Positions 33,165-40,884 of a stretch of DNA of 44,035 nucleotides are shown here, piece by piece. Position 1 is the stretch's first letter, and every line of letters begins with the position of its first letter. Under the pieces are notes generated by a model. The model had not been told where the DNA came from. It ran no database searches and saw only the letters and a program-made list of their open reading frames with translations. A program made the position numbers and the translations under genes. Source of the DNA: an uncultured Verrucomicrobia subdivision 3 bacterium (GTDB lineage Bacteria > Verrucomicrobiota > Verrucomicrobiia > Limisphaerales > UBA11358); assembly GCA_903917705.1 (NCBI GenBank), contig CAIXBQ010000036.1, forward strand, positions 1 to 44,035. Reading direction: 5' to 3'.

Positions 33165-35199
33165 CGGGTGGCGCGTTGGTGGCGCGGAACGATTCGCGCC
33201 AGGGCTGGTGGGCTTTGTAGCGTTCGAGCCGGCCGCGTAGCGGCTCCAGGCCTTTCATCTGCGCGCCGGTGGCGAGGGTGAGCGCGTTTTGCGCGCAGGT
33301 GAGTGCGTTCGTGAAATCGCCGTTTTCGGCCAGCGCCATTCCCAGCACGTCAAATACCATCGGCTGGCTGCCGCCGGCCAGCCGGTTGGACTTCGCCGCG
33401 AGGGTCAGCGCGGCCCGGCCGTCGCGCGCGGCCCCGTTTTCGTTCGCGGCGAGGACGCGTGCGGTGTAGGCCAGGATTTGATAATCGTTCGGCGCGAGCC
33501 TCAGCGCGGCGCGCAGTTCGTCCACCGCCGCCTCGTCGCGGCCCTGCTTCAGCAGCCCCTTCGCGGTTTCGACGTGCGGCCACGGATACTGCGGGTCCAG
33601 CCGTTCCGCTTCGGCAAATTCCTGCCGCGCCTCGCGGTATTGGGCGAGCGCGGTCAGGTCGCTGCCGGCGGCATTGTGCAGCACCGCGCTGCCGGGGCGC
33701 AGACGGATGCCTTCGCGGTATTCGGCCAGCGCCTCGGCGGGCCGGCCCAGCTTGTCCAGCACGCTGCCGAGATTGTGGTGCAGTTGATAGCGGCCGCCTT
33801 CCAGCTTTTCGGCCTGCCGGTAGGTTTCCAGCGCTTCCGGATGGCGGTTTTGCTCCTCCAGGGCAACGCCGAGATTGACCAGCGCGACGTCATTGTTGGG
33901 CGTCACGGCCGCGGCCCGGCGGAACAGCGTTTCGCTGTCGCGCCAGAATTGCAGTTGAAATTCCGTGGCGCCGACGCTGCCGGCCAGCAAAATCAGGATT
34001 GTGCCGGCCCGGACCGGTTTTGGGATTCGGAACCGCTCCGCCAGGTCCTGCGCGAGAAAAACCGCGGCCAGCAGGAATCCGATCGATGGGATGTAGGTGT
34101 AGCGGTCGGCCATCGCCGTGCCGCCGACCTGCACGAGCCCGATGACCGGCACCAGCGTCCCGAGGAACCACAGCCAGCCGGTGAGCAGATACGGCTTGGC
34201 ATTCCGCTCGCGCCAGACCGCGGCGGTGATCAGCGCCAGCGCCGCCACGGCCGTCGCCACCTGGAGCGCCGGGATTTTCAGGGGCAGCGGATAAACCGCG
34301 CAAAGGTGGGCGGGCCAGAAAAAATTCAAAACGTAGTTCGCGACGGCGACCGGGGCGTTTTCCAGCCGGTAGCGCAGCGAAACCTTTGCCAGCGATACGA
34401 CCGCCTCGCCCTGGTGCTGCGCGAAAAAAGTGACGACGCAGGAAATCGCGGTGAGCAGGAAGAATGGCCATTTCTCCCTGACCAGTCGCCAGTTGCCGCT
34501 TGCCGGTGGCGGCTGGCCTGGTTCCCGGCCGGCAACCTGCAACTGGCCATTTGCCACCCGCTTGAGCGGCCAGAAATCCAGCAGCAGCATGGCGAACGGC
34601 AGCGTGACGAGCATCGGCTTGGCCATGAGCCCCAGCGCAAATCCGAGCAGGCTCGCTGCGTAGTAGGTTCTTGTTCTGACCTCTGACCTCTGGCCTCTGG
34701 CCTCGGTTTTGTTCGCTCTGGCCGCCGCCGCATATTTCGCGTAGGCCAGCAGTGACAGCAGGGCGAAAAATGTGCTCAGCACGTCCTTGCGCTCCGCGAT
34801 CCATGCCACGGACTCCACGTGCAGCGGGTGCCAGGCGAACAGCGCGGCGACCAGCGCCGCGGCCCCGGTTCTTCCCGTCATCCGCCGCAGCAGCGCGAAC
34901 AGCAGCGCGGCGTTGGCGGCGTGCAGGAGGATGTTCCCGAAGTGGTGGCCGCCCGCGTTCAGCTGGAACAGCTCGCAATCCGCCATGTGCGAGAGCCAGG
35001 TGAGCGGATGCCAGTTGCCGGCGTGGAACGCCGTGAACGCCCAGCGGAGGTCCGTCCCCGTCAGGCCGTTTTTCACGAACGGATTCTGGGTGATGTATTC
35101 GTTGTCGTCGTAATTCAGGAAGCCGTAGCGGGTCGCCGGCAGGAACACGGCGAGCGTGGCGAGGGCCAGCAGCAGGGCGATCAGGCGCGGGCGAGACAT
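33154..35199 (-). CDS. polytopic membrane protein with C-terminal TPR repeats (GT-C/TMTC-like)
   Basis: A 681-residue protein. The first about 410 residues hold many membrane helices. The opening YGFLNYDDNEYITQNP with a paired aspartate in the first luminal loop, and WHPLHVESVAWIAERKDVLS, are typical of the O-mannosyltransferase-like/TMTC proteins common in this bacterial group. The last about 230 residues are TPR units (NLGVALEEQNRHPEALETYRQAEKL, NLGSVLDKLGRPAEALAEYREGIRL and more). A glycosyltransferase role is plausible but unproven. Two short repeat-derived inserts occur near residues 165-175 (EARGQRSEVRT) and 215-240. Its stop lies within the convergent bioD 3' end. Confidence 0.85.
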   Translation of the reverse strand: MSRPRLIALLLALATLAVFLPATRYGFLNYDDNEYITQNPFVKNGLTGTDLRWAFTAFHAGNWHPLTWLSHMADCELFQLNAGGHHFGNILLHAANAALLFALLRRMTGRTGAAALVAALFAWHPLHVESVAWIAERKDVLSTFFALLSLLAYAKYAAAARANKTEARGQRSEVRTRTYYAASLLGFALGLMAKPMLVTLPFAMLLLDFWPLKRVANGQLQVAGREPGQPPPASGNWRLVREKWPFFLLTAISCVVTFFAQHQGEAVVSLAKVSLRYRLENAPVAVANYVLNFFWPAHLCAVYPLPLKIPALQVATAVAALALITAAVWRERNAKPYLLTGWLWFLGTLVPVIGLVQVGGTAMADRYTYIPSIGFLLAAVFLAQDLAERFRIPKPVRAGTILILLAGSVGATEFQLQFWRDSETLFRRAAAVTPNNDVALVNLGVALEEQNRHPEALETYRQAEKLEGGRYQLHHNLGSVLDKLGRPAEALAEYREGIRLRPGSAVLHNAAGSDLTALAQYREARQEFAEAERLDPQYPWPHVETAKGLLKQGRDEAAVDELRAALRLAPNDYQILAYTARVLAANENGAARDGRAALTLAAKSNRLAGGSQPMVFDVLGMALAENGDFTNALTCAQNALTLATGAQMKGLEPLRGRLERYKAHQPWRESFRATNAPPAKN
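34480..34556. repeat. 7-bp-period repeat with 19-bp arms inside the TPR-protein gene
   Basis: Eleven consecutive heptads can be laid out (GACCAGT, CGCCAGT, TGCCGCT, TGCCGGT and so on to TTTGCCA). GCCAGTTGCCGCTTGCCGG (34488-34506) pairs with CCGGCAACCTGCAACTGGC (34529-34547) at 17 of 19 positions. It is read in frame on the minus strand as an Asn/Gln/Pro-rich loop. Confidence 0.75.
34677..34704. repeat. four tandem heptamers TG(A/G)CCTC
   Basis: TGACCTC, TGACCTC, TGGCCTC, TGGCCTC. On the minus strand this encodes part of EARGQRSEVRT. Seven is not a multiple of three, so gain or loss of one unit would shift the frame of the TPR protein. Confidence 0.85.
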
Positions 35200-35206
35200 G
35201 GCGTTT

Positions 35207-35234
35207 GTTGTAAGCGATTTTCCGCCGCCGGCAA
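35207..35234 (-). promoter_or_regulatory. candidate promoter of the TPR-protein gene
   Basis: On the minus strand, TTGCCG (35234-35229) and TACAAC (35212-35207) are 16 nt apart, just before the ATG at 35199. Confidence 0.4.
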
Positions 35235-35388
35235 AGCGGATTCATTTTCGGTCCCCGCTCTCGTTTGCGGAAAATTTTGGGTCGCGCGAAGGCCGCGCCG
35301 CCCGCCGCCGGCAAAAACTGCTTGTCTCCGCCGCCTTCGCGGGCTTCGCGCGAAATCGGCCACGGCCCATTTTCGCTTAAAAAAGATT

Positions 35389-35417
35389 TTGCAATTTTAC
35401 GGGCGCGGGCTGATAAT
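35389..35417 (+). promoter_or_regulatory. candidate promoter of the tol-pal operon
   Basis: TTGCAA (35389-35394) and GATAAT (35412-35417) are separated by 17 nt, an excellent match to a housekeeping promoter. It gives a leader of about 70 nt before tolQ. Confidence 0.65.
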
Positions 35418-35492
35418 TTGCGGCGGCGGGCCAAAGCTCGGAGTTCCGCCACTTGGCCTAAACCGGTTCCTCACCACCAAGTTTTTATTTTT

Positions 35493-36221
35493 ATGAGCGG
35501 GTTACCTTTTGCACTCATCGCAGCCGCCACCAAGCAGGTGGAGCTGCTTTACGTTTGGGATCAGGCGAGACCGGAAGCCAAGGTCATCATCGTCCTCCTC
35601 TTCATTTCCTCCATCGCCGTCTGGTGGATGATGATCTTCAAGGTCGTCCAGATGCGGCGGGCGCGGAAGCTCAACTCCTTTTTCGGCGACGAGTTCACCG
35701 GCCAGAAAACCGTGCTGGAGATGTTTGACCGCAAGCTGCAGGTGGAGGGCTGTCCGCTCTACGCCGTCTATCAGGCCGGCTGTGTGCAGCTCGATTCGCG
35801 CCTGCGCGGGCCGAGCGGTGAGCGCGCCAAGCAGCAGATCAGTCTCAAAAACATGGAGCACATCAAGCGCGCCATCGAGAATGTCGTCGCCAAGGAGTCG
35901 CTCAAGCTGGAGTCCGGCCTGATCCTGCTGGCGATCGCCGTCAGCGGCGCGCCGTTCATGGGGCTGCTCGGCACCGTCTGGGGCGTGATGAGCACGTTCG
36001 CCGGCATCGCCCAGTCCCCGCAGGGCGCTTCGCTGGCCGTCATGGCGCCCGGCGTTTCCGCCGCGCTCGTCACCACCGTCGCCGGCCTGCTCGTCGCCAT
36101 CCCCTCGATGTTCGGCTACAACTGGCTCGTCCACAATCTCCGCGCGTTCACCGTGGAGCTGGATAACTTCGCCCAGGAGCTCGTCTCCAAGATGGAAACC
36201 GAATTCCTGGCGGACGAGTGA
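35493..36221 (+). CDS. tolQ: TolQ/ExbB/MotA-family proton channel protein
   Basis: Inner-membrane component of the Tol-Pal energy-transducing complex, forming a proton channel with TolR. The 242-residue product has an N-terminal helix (VIIVLLFISSIAVWWMMIFKVV), a large cytoplasmic domain, and two C-terminal helices. These carry the family signature GAPFMGLLGTVWGVMSTFAGIA and VAPGVSAALVTTVAGLLVAIPSMFGYN-like text (here VMAPGVSAALVTT). ATG 35493 starts the conserved protein; the open frame begins 76 codons upstream. TolQ rather than ExbB is inferred because tolR, TolA-like, tolB and pal genes follow. Confidence 0.9.
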   Translation: MSGLPFALIAAATKQVELLYVWDQARPEAKVIIVLLFISSIAVWWMMIFKVVQMRRARKLNSFFGDEFTGQKTVLEMFDRKLQVEGCPLYAVYQAGCVQLDSRLRGPSGERAKQQISLKNMEHIKRAIENVVAKESLKLESGLILLAIAVSGAPFMGLLGTVWGVMSTFAGIAQSPQGASLAVMAPGVSAALVTTVAGLLVAIPSMFGYNWLVHNLRAFTVELDNFAQELVSKMETEFLADE

Positions 36222-36249
36222 GTTGCCGGTTGCAAGGTGCGGATTGAAA
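36222..36249. repeat. left 7-bp-period array flanking the four-helix-bundle gene
   Basis: Begins on the base after the tolQ stop and reads GTTGCCG, GTTGCAA, GGTGCGG, ATTGAAA. Its TGCCGGTTGCAAG (36224-36236) is the exact complement of CTTGCAACCGGCA at 36682-36694. Confidence 0.75.
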
Positions 36250-36253
36250 AACC

Positions 36254-36697
36254 ATGGCTACGGTTCGACAGTTTGAAGATTTGAATGTCTGGCAGGATGC
36301 CCGGCAGTTGGTCGTTGCTATCTATACGGCGTCAAACCTGCGGGCATTCAATCAGGACTTCGGCCTGCGCGACCAGATTCGGCGGGCGGCGGTTTCCACC
36401 ATGTCAAACATTGCGGAGGGGTTTGAACGCGGCCCGCGCAAGGAATTTATCCAGTTTCTGAATATTGCCAAAGGGTTGAATGGTGAAGTTCGTTCGCAGC
36501 TTTGTGTCGCCTCGGATCAAAAATACCTCGGCGGGAAAGAATTTATATCGTTGTCCGATTCCTCGGTTTTGTTGTCCAAGAAATTGGCTGCCTTCCTTCG
36601 CTACCTTGAGGGCTACGCGGCGGATTCCTGGGGGAAAAAGTCCGCGCGTCCCGCCGCCAACCAGCAACCTTCAACCAGTCACTTGCAACCGGCATGA
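36254..36697 (+). CDS. S23/IVP-type four-helix-bundle protein inserted in the tol operon
   Basis: A 147-residue protein of the family first known from intervening sequences of 23S rRNA genes. The family text is clear: FEDLNVWQDARQLVVAIYTAS, FGLRDQIRRAAVSTMSNIAEGFERG, EFIQFLNIAKGLNGEVRSQLCVA and LSKKLAAFLRYLEGY. Function is unknown; related Avd proteins bind nucleic acid in diversity-generating retroelements. It interrupts tolQ-tolR. Both flanks are heptad repeat arrays with complementary 13-bp ends, and its last about 15 residues (AANQQPSTSHLQPA) are translated from the right-hand array. Its stop overlaps the tolR start (ATGA). This looks like a gene acquired as a repeat-bounded cassette. Confidence 0.88.
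   Translation: MATVRQFEDLNVWQDARQLVVAIYTASNLRAFNQDFGLRDQIRRAAVSTMSNIAEGFERGPRKEFIQFLNIAKGLNGEVRSQLCVASDQKYLGGKEFISLSDSSVLLSKKLAAFLRYLEGYAADSWGKKSARPAANQQPSTSHLQPA
36658..36694. repeat. right 7-bp-period array flanking the four-helix-bundle gene
   Basis: Reads CAACCAG, CAACCTT, CAACCAG, TCACTTG, CAACCGG and ends at the A of the tolR ATG. It is complementary in sense to the left array (GTTGC words) and forms the C-terminal tail of the four-helix-bundle protein. Confidence 0.75.
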
Positions 36698-37110
36698 GAC
36701 GTTTTTCCCAACGCAGCCATCTCGTGACGTTGAGTGACATCAACATCACCCCGTTGCTGGACCTGGCGTTCGTGCTGCTCATCATCTTCATCATCACCAC
36801 CCCGCTGCTGACCCAGAGCATCGAGTTGAAGCTGCCGCAGGGCGGCAAGATGGACCAGAAGCCGACCCGGAACGACATCCGCACGGTGGAGATTTCCAGC
36901 ACCGGCTACTACAAGCTCGAAACCGTGCCGCGGTCGCTGCCGCAGATCATCGCGCAGCTCGCCCGGGATTTTCGCAATAATCCGAACCTCGTGATTTTCA
37001 TCCGCGCGGACAAGGACTGCAAATACGACCTCGTCGCGCAGCTGCTGGATGGCTGCAAAAACAACGGCCTCTCGCGCTACTCGCTGCGCACGGACCCGAC
37101 GCCCAAATGA
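36694..37110 (+). CDS. tolR: TolR/ExbD-family biopolymer transport protein
   Basis: A 138-residue single-pass partner of TolQ. The N-terminal cytoplasmic stretch is followed by the membrane helix LLDLAFVLLIIFIITTPLL with the essential proton-carrying aspartate at Asp23, in the motif NITPLLDLAFVLL. The periplasmic domain contains VEISSTGYYKLETVP and VIFIRADKDCKYDLVAQLLDGCKNNGL, as in ExbD/TolR. Its ATG falls within the right repeat arm of the inserted four-helix-bundle cassette and overlaps that gene's stop. Its stop overlaps the next gene's start (ATGA). Confidence 0.92.
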   Translation: MRRFSQRSHLVTLSDINITPLLDLAFVLLIIFIITTPLLTQSIELKLPQGGKMDQKPTRNDIRTVEISSTGYYKLETVPRSLPQIIAQLARDFRNNPNLVIFIRADKDCKYDLVAQLLDGCKNNGLSRYSLRTDPTPK

Positions 37111-37976
37111 ACCGTCTGCAAAAAAAATGTCTCATTGCCGCCGCCGGCACGCACCTGCTGCTCGTGGTGGTGCTCCTGTGCTCCGGCTTTGTCACGTCCA
37201 AGCCCCGGGTGGACGACCTCCCCCCGATCACCGTGATTCCGGATAAACTGATTGATGAGGCGTTCAGCAGCGGTGTGAAAAATCCCACCCCGCCGGCCCC
37301 GACCCCGCCGGCCCCCGTGCCCGCGCCCCCGGTGCCCACGCCGCCCGCGCCGAAGCCCGTGGAGCCGGTCAAACCGGTTGAACCCGTCAAGCCGCCGGAT
37401 CCGGTGCCGGTGAAGCCGCCGGATAAATTAAATCCCGACGAATTGACGCCCGTGCCTCCCAAGCCCAAGCCGCCGACGCACGAAATTAAGCCGGATTTGA
37501 CCAAAAAGATTGTCCGCAAGGTGCCGGTCGCAACCCCGGACAATACCGAGGCGGAAAACGAGGCCCGGCTGCAAAAGCAGCGGCGCGATGCCCGCTTGAA
37601 GGCGATTGCCAGCGCGGCGCATGCCATCGAGGCCAATTCTTCATCTTCCACGCGGATCGAGATGCCCGGCAACAGCACCGAGTCCTATGCCAATTACGCG
37701 GCCGCCGTCAAAAGCAAATACGAAGCCGCCTGGACTCCGCCGGATGACTCGTCCAGCGACGATGCCAATGTGAAAGTCACCGTGACCATTGGCCGCGACG
37801 GCACCGTGATTTCCGCGCGCATCCTCGATCGCTCCGGCGATTCCAAGGTGGATGCCAGCATCCAGCGGACGCTGGACCGCGTGACTTTCGTCGCCCCGTT
37901 CCCGGACGGCGCGAAAGAGAGCGAGCGGACGTTCATCATCAACTTTAACCTCAAAGCTAAACGGATGCTTGGTTGA
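37107..37976 (+). CDS. TolA/TonB-like energy transducer, copy 1
   Basis: A 289-residue protein with an N-terminal membrane anchor (about residues 9-28, with LLLVVVLLCSGF), a long Pro/Val/Lys-rich periplasmic spacer (residues about 58-135, repeated PTPPAP and VEPVKP units), a charged stretch, and a C-terminal TonB/TolA domain (VTVTIGRDGTVISARILDRSGDSKVDASIQRTLDRVTFVAPFPDG). In Tol systems this protein links TolQR to Pal and outer-membrane proteins. The C-terminal about 82 residues are almost repeated in the following gene. Start ATG overlaps the tolR stop. Confidence 0.88.
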   Translation: MNRLQKKCLIAAAGTHLLLVVVLLCSGFVTSKPRVDDLPPITVIPDKLIDEAFSSGVKNPTPPAPTPPAPVPAPPVPTPPAPKPVEPVKPVEPVKPPDPVPVKPPDKLNPDELTPVPPKPKPPTHEIKPDLTKKIVRKVPVATPDNTEAENEARLQKQRRDARLKAIASAAHAIEANSSSSTRIEMPGNSTESYANYAAAVKSKYEAAWTPPDDSSSDDANVKVTVTIGRDGTVISARILDRSGDSKVDASIQRTLDRVTFVAPFPDGAKESERTFIINFNLKAKRMLG

Positions 37977-37990
37977 GCAAGACCGTTACC

Positions 37991-38728
37991 ATGAACCGGC
38001 TCCATAAAAAATGTTTCGCTGCCACCGCGGGTCTTCACTTGCTGCTGCTGGTGATTTTGCTGGCCGGTGCGGCCTTCTTCACCCCGCCGCCCCGGGTGGA
38101 CCCCGCCCGGCCGGACGCTGGGCCGATCGTGATTTATCCGGACCTCCCCTTGACGGGTCAACCGCCGGTCAACACACCGGAAACTTCGCCTGTGACGGTC
38201 TCGCCCAATAATTCCAGGCCTCTGGCGGCCCCCGCCCGGGCCACGCCGTTGTCCGGCGGCAAAATTGATTTGATTCGGGTCACGCGCCAGCCTCCTCAGC
38301 CGCCGGCGGCGGTGAACCACCTGGATTTGGTGGCGCCGGGCTCGCTGCGGGAAACCTGCGACCAGGTGCTCAAGGATCTGAACCGGCAATTAGCCCCCGG
38401 CACCCAGGTGGCGATGCCGGGTCCGGGCTCCGGAGCTGCGGCGGATTATGCTGCCACGGTCAGGCGCCATTTCGAAGCCGCCTGGATTCCGCCGGATGAC
38501 TCGTCCAGCGACGATGCCAATGTGAAGGTCACCGTGACCATTGGCCGCACTGGCTCCGTGATCGCCGCGCGCATCCTGGATCGCTCCGGCGATTCCAGGG
38601 TGGATGCCAGCATCCAGCGGGCCCTGGACCGCGTGACTTTCGTCGCCCCGTTTTCGGACGGCGCGAAAGATAATGAACGGACGTTCATCATCAACTTTAA
38701 CCTCAAAGCCAAACGGATGCTCGGATGA
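37991..38728 (+). CDS. TolA/TonB-like energy transducer, copy 2
   Basis: A 245-residue paralogue of the preceding gene. It keeps the same opening (NRLHKKCFAATAGLHLLLLVILL against NRLQKKCLIAAAGTHLLLVVVLL) and nearly the same C-terminal TonB-like domain, but has a shorter, different middle. From the Trp of AAW onward only about nine of 82 residues differ, and DNA aligns without gaps at a fixed 752-bp offset. ATG 37991 is preferred; a TTG at 37973 overlapping the previous stop is possible. Its stop overlaps tolB (ATGA). Two transducers in one tol operon is unusual. Confidence 0.86.
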   Translation: MNRLHKKCFAATAGLHLLLLVILLAGAAFFTPPPRVDPARPDAGPIVIYPDLPLTGQPPVNTPETSPVTVSPNNSRPLAAPARATPLSGGKIDLIRVTRQPPQPPAAVNHLDLVAPGSLRETCDQVLKDLNRQLAPGTQVAMPGPGSGAAADYAATVRRHFEAAWIPPDDSSSDDANVKVTVTIGRTGSVIAARILDRSGDSRVDASIQRALDRVTFVAPFSDGAKDNERTFIINFNLKAKRMLG

Positions 38729-39900
38729 AAAAAATAATTGTCAGCTTTCTAACCATCGGCCTCGCCACTGTCGCCCTCACCGGCGCGCGGGCGCAGGAAA
38801 TCAGAATTGAAAACGTCATTAATATTCTCGGCCAGGCCAGGCCCATTCCCGTCGCGCTCGACGGATTTACGGGCGAAGGGGCCGAGGTTTTGAAATTCGA
38901 TCTGTATGTGCAGGGCTTCAGCTTTGTCACACCCGACGCGGCCCAGTATTTGATCCATGGCAGCGACGCGGGCAGCGTGGCCGGCACCGTCACGGATAAG
39001 TTCGCCAAGCGCGTGATGTTGTCGCGCAGCTACAACGGCGCGAGCCTGCGGCGTCAGGCCCACACCTTCGCGGATGAAATCGTCGAGACCATTCAAAACA
39101 AAAAGGGTGTCGGCCTCACCAAGATCGCGTTCAAGGCGCAGCCGTCGGGCTATGGCCCGGGCGAAATTTACATCGCCGATTTCGACGGCCACGGCCCCCA
39201 GCGCATCACCACCGACAACGCCATCGTCGCCAAGCCCGCTTGGGCCCCGGGCCGGCTGGCGCTGTTCTATACCTCGTATGTGCGCAGCAATCCGGATATT
39301 TATTACCATAGCCTGTCCACCGGCCAGCGCCGCGTGATCGCCGGTTATTCCGGCCTGAACACCAGCGCGGCGGCTTCGCCGGACGGGGCGAAGATCGCCA
39401 TGGTGCTGAGCAAATCCGGCAGCGACAACATCTGGGTCTGCGGCGCCGACGGCTCGGGATTGAAGCGCCTCACTACCGGCGTGCAGGATTCCTCGCCCTG
39501 CTGGTCGCCGGACGGCCAGTGGATTTGTTTCGCGACGGAAATCGGCGGCCGCCGCCGCTTGGCGAAGGTGGCCGCCTCTGGCGGGGCCGTGCAAACGCTC
39601 AACACCGCCGGCGTGTCCAACCCCACCGAGCCCGACTGGTCGCCGGACGGCAAGTGGATCGCCTTCACGCGGCAGTCGCGCGACTTCGACATCTGTGTGA
39701 TGTCGGCGGACGGCAAGGTGCCGCCGGTGGTGCTCGTGCGCGGCGAAAATCCGTCGTGGGCCCCGAACTCGCGGACCCTCGTGTTCAACCACGATATCGG
39801 TCATCGGGATGTGTTGTCTGTGCTTGACGTTTTCACCAAACAATACAAGGATTGTGCGCGAGCGACAGGAAGCGATTCCCAGCCGGCTTGGGCGAAATAG
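38725..39900 (+). CDS. tolB: Tol-Pal system protein TolB
   Basis: Periplasmic TolB, 391 residues, interacts with Pal and TolA to maintain outer-membrane integrity. A signal peptide (KKIIVSFLTIGLATVALTGARA, cleaved before QE) is followed by the N-terminal TolB domain (PIPVALDGFTGEGAEVLKFDLYVQGFSF). A six-bladed propeller of WD40-like repeats comes next, visible as SPDGAKIAMV, SPDGQWICFAT and SPDGKWIAFTR. The start overlaps the upstream transducer stop. pal follows after 53 nt, in which an approximate tandem repeat (AACTTTAACCG, AACTTTTAACCG) occurs at 39919-39942. Confidence 0.92.
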   Translation: MKKIIVSFLTIGLATVALTGARAQEIRIENVINILGQARPIPVALDGFTGEGAEVLKFDLYVQGFSFVTPDAAQYLIHGSDAGSVAGTVTDKFAKRVMLSRSYNGASLRRQAHTFADEIVETIQNKKGVGLTKIAFKAQPSGYGPGEIYIADFDGHGPQRITTDNAIVAKPAWAPGRLALFYTSYVRSNPDIYYHSLSTGQRRVIAGYSGLNTSAAASPDGAKIAMVLSKSGSDNIWVCGADGSGLKRLTTGVQDSSPCWSPDGQWICFATEIGGRRRLAKVAASGGAVQTLNTAGVSNPTEPDWSPDGKWIAFTRQSRDFDICVMSADGKVPPVVLVRGENPSWAPNSRTLVFNHDIGHRDVLSVLDVFTKQYKDCARATGSDSQPAWAK

Positions 39901-39953
39901 ATTTCCATTTCGTGGCAGAACTTTAACCGCAACTTTTAACCGAAGATAAAATT

Positions 39954-40571
39954 ATGAAACTAAACCAAATTGTTTTTCCGCTGGTGCTCGCGCTGGTCGC
40001 GTCGCTGGCCGTCACGGGCTGCAAAAAAGGCCCCGTCAAAACCACCATCATTCCTGGGCATAATACTAGCATCGTTGGCCCAGGTAATGGGCCGGAAACT
40101 GTGCCGCCCGGTGGCGTTATCCCTGGTGGCGAAGGCCCTGGCGGTGTTGACAGAGGCCCTGGCGGCGGTCCGCTTGTCGATAATCGCACGGAATTTGATA
40201 AGATGACCAGAGACCCGGCGGCGCTCGCGCCCTACACCGTTCATTTCGCGTTTGACAGCGCGGTGGTGCTGAACAAGGAGCAGGCCAATATCGCCTCTGT
40301 GGCGCAGGCGCTGACCTCCAGCCCCGGCGACAAGCTGTTCATCGAGGGCAACTGCGACGAGCGCGGCACCCAGGAATACAACCGCGCGCTCGGCGAACGC
40401 CGCGCGCTGGCCCTCCGCGAGGCGCTGGTGAAAAACGGCATCGACCCGGAGCGCATCCGCACCATCAGCTACGGCAAGGACAAGCCGGAGGATCCCGGCC
40501 ACGACGAAGCCGCCTGGGCCAAGAACCGCCGCGGCGTTTTCATCCTGCTCCATCCCAAAGCCGGGGTTTGA
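39954..40571 (+). CDS. pal: peptidoglycan-associated lipoprotein Pal (OmpA family)
   Basis: Outer-membrane lipoprotein that anchors the membrane to peptidoglycan. The 205-residue product has a lipobox ending at Cys23 (AVTGCKKG), a Gly/Pro-rich spacer (residues about 35-75: PGNGPETVPPGG, PGGEGPGGVDRGPGGG), and an OmpA-type peptidoglycan-binding domain. That domain contains VHFAFDSAVV, IEGNCDERGTQEYNRALGERRA and ISYGKDKPEDPGHDEAAWAKNRR. The spacer is glycine-rich and longer than in E. coli Pal. The operon ends here at a strong terminator. Confidence 0.94.
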   Translation: MKLNQIVFPLVLALVASLAVTGCKKGPVKTTIIPGHNTSIVGPGNGPETVPPGGVIPGGEGPGGVDRGPGGGPLVDNRTEFDKMTRDPAALAPYTVHFAFDSAVVLNKEQANIASVAQALTSSPGDKLFIEGNCDERGTQEYNRALGERRALALREALVKNGIDPERIRTISYGKDKPEDPGHDEAAWAKNRRGVFILLHPKAGV

Positions 40572-40593
40572 TTCCCGATCCAGCTTAACCACG

Positions 40594-40621
40594 AAGGCCG
40601 CGTGCAAACGCGGCCTTTTTT
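40594..40621 (+). terminator. intrinsic terminator of the tol-pal operon
   Basis: A perfect 10-bp stem, AAGGCCGCGT (40594-40603) with ACGCGGCCTT (40608-40617), closes a GCAA tetraloop and runs into a T-tract (40616-40621). It lies 22 nt past the pal stop. Confidence 0.95.
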
Positions 40622-40675
40622 CTTAATCACCCGAAAACCAAACTTGGCGGATGGTGTGGGCTGATTGGTGTTTAT

Positions 40676-40700
40676 GGTGGGGCGAGCGTCCCCGCGAGCC
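40676..40700 (+). repeat. REP-like element, distant single copy
   Basis: GGTGGGGCGAGCGT, then CCC, then CGCGAGCC, identical in pattern to the copies around the RAYT 17 kb away. It lies in the 313-nt gene-free stretch 40572-40884, which otherwise holds the pal terminator and a candidate promoter. A short open frame through it is the repeat in translation. Confidence 0.85.
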
Positions 40701-40834
40701 GTGCCTTGGCGATGGGACGGCGGAGCGCGCTATCCTTGCCATGAGTCACCGGTTCATTTTTGGTTTCCGTGTTGAATATCCCCGCCCGCCGTCAATTTCC
40801 GCCCGGCCGGCTGGCGGGGCACCGGTTTTGCGGC

Positions 40835-40863
40835 TTTACTTGGCTCCCCGATGGGCGTAAGGT
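40835..40863 (+). promoter_or_regulatory. candidate promoter of the tatA-tatC operon
   Basis: TTTACT (40835-40840) and TAAGGT (40858-40863) are 17 nt apart, about 20 nt before the tatA ATG. The -10 resembles the TAGGGT proposed at 24443. Confidence 0.45.
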
Positions 40864-40884
40864 TCCGTTAGATTGAATTATTTT

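Noticed and set aside
40651-40860. 69-codon open frame reading MVWADWCLWWGERPREP and on
   Set aside because: It is a REP element in translation, ends in promoter-like DNA, and has no coding support.
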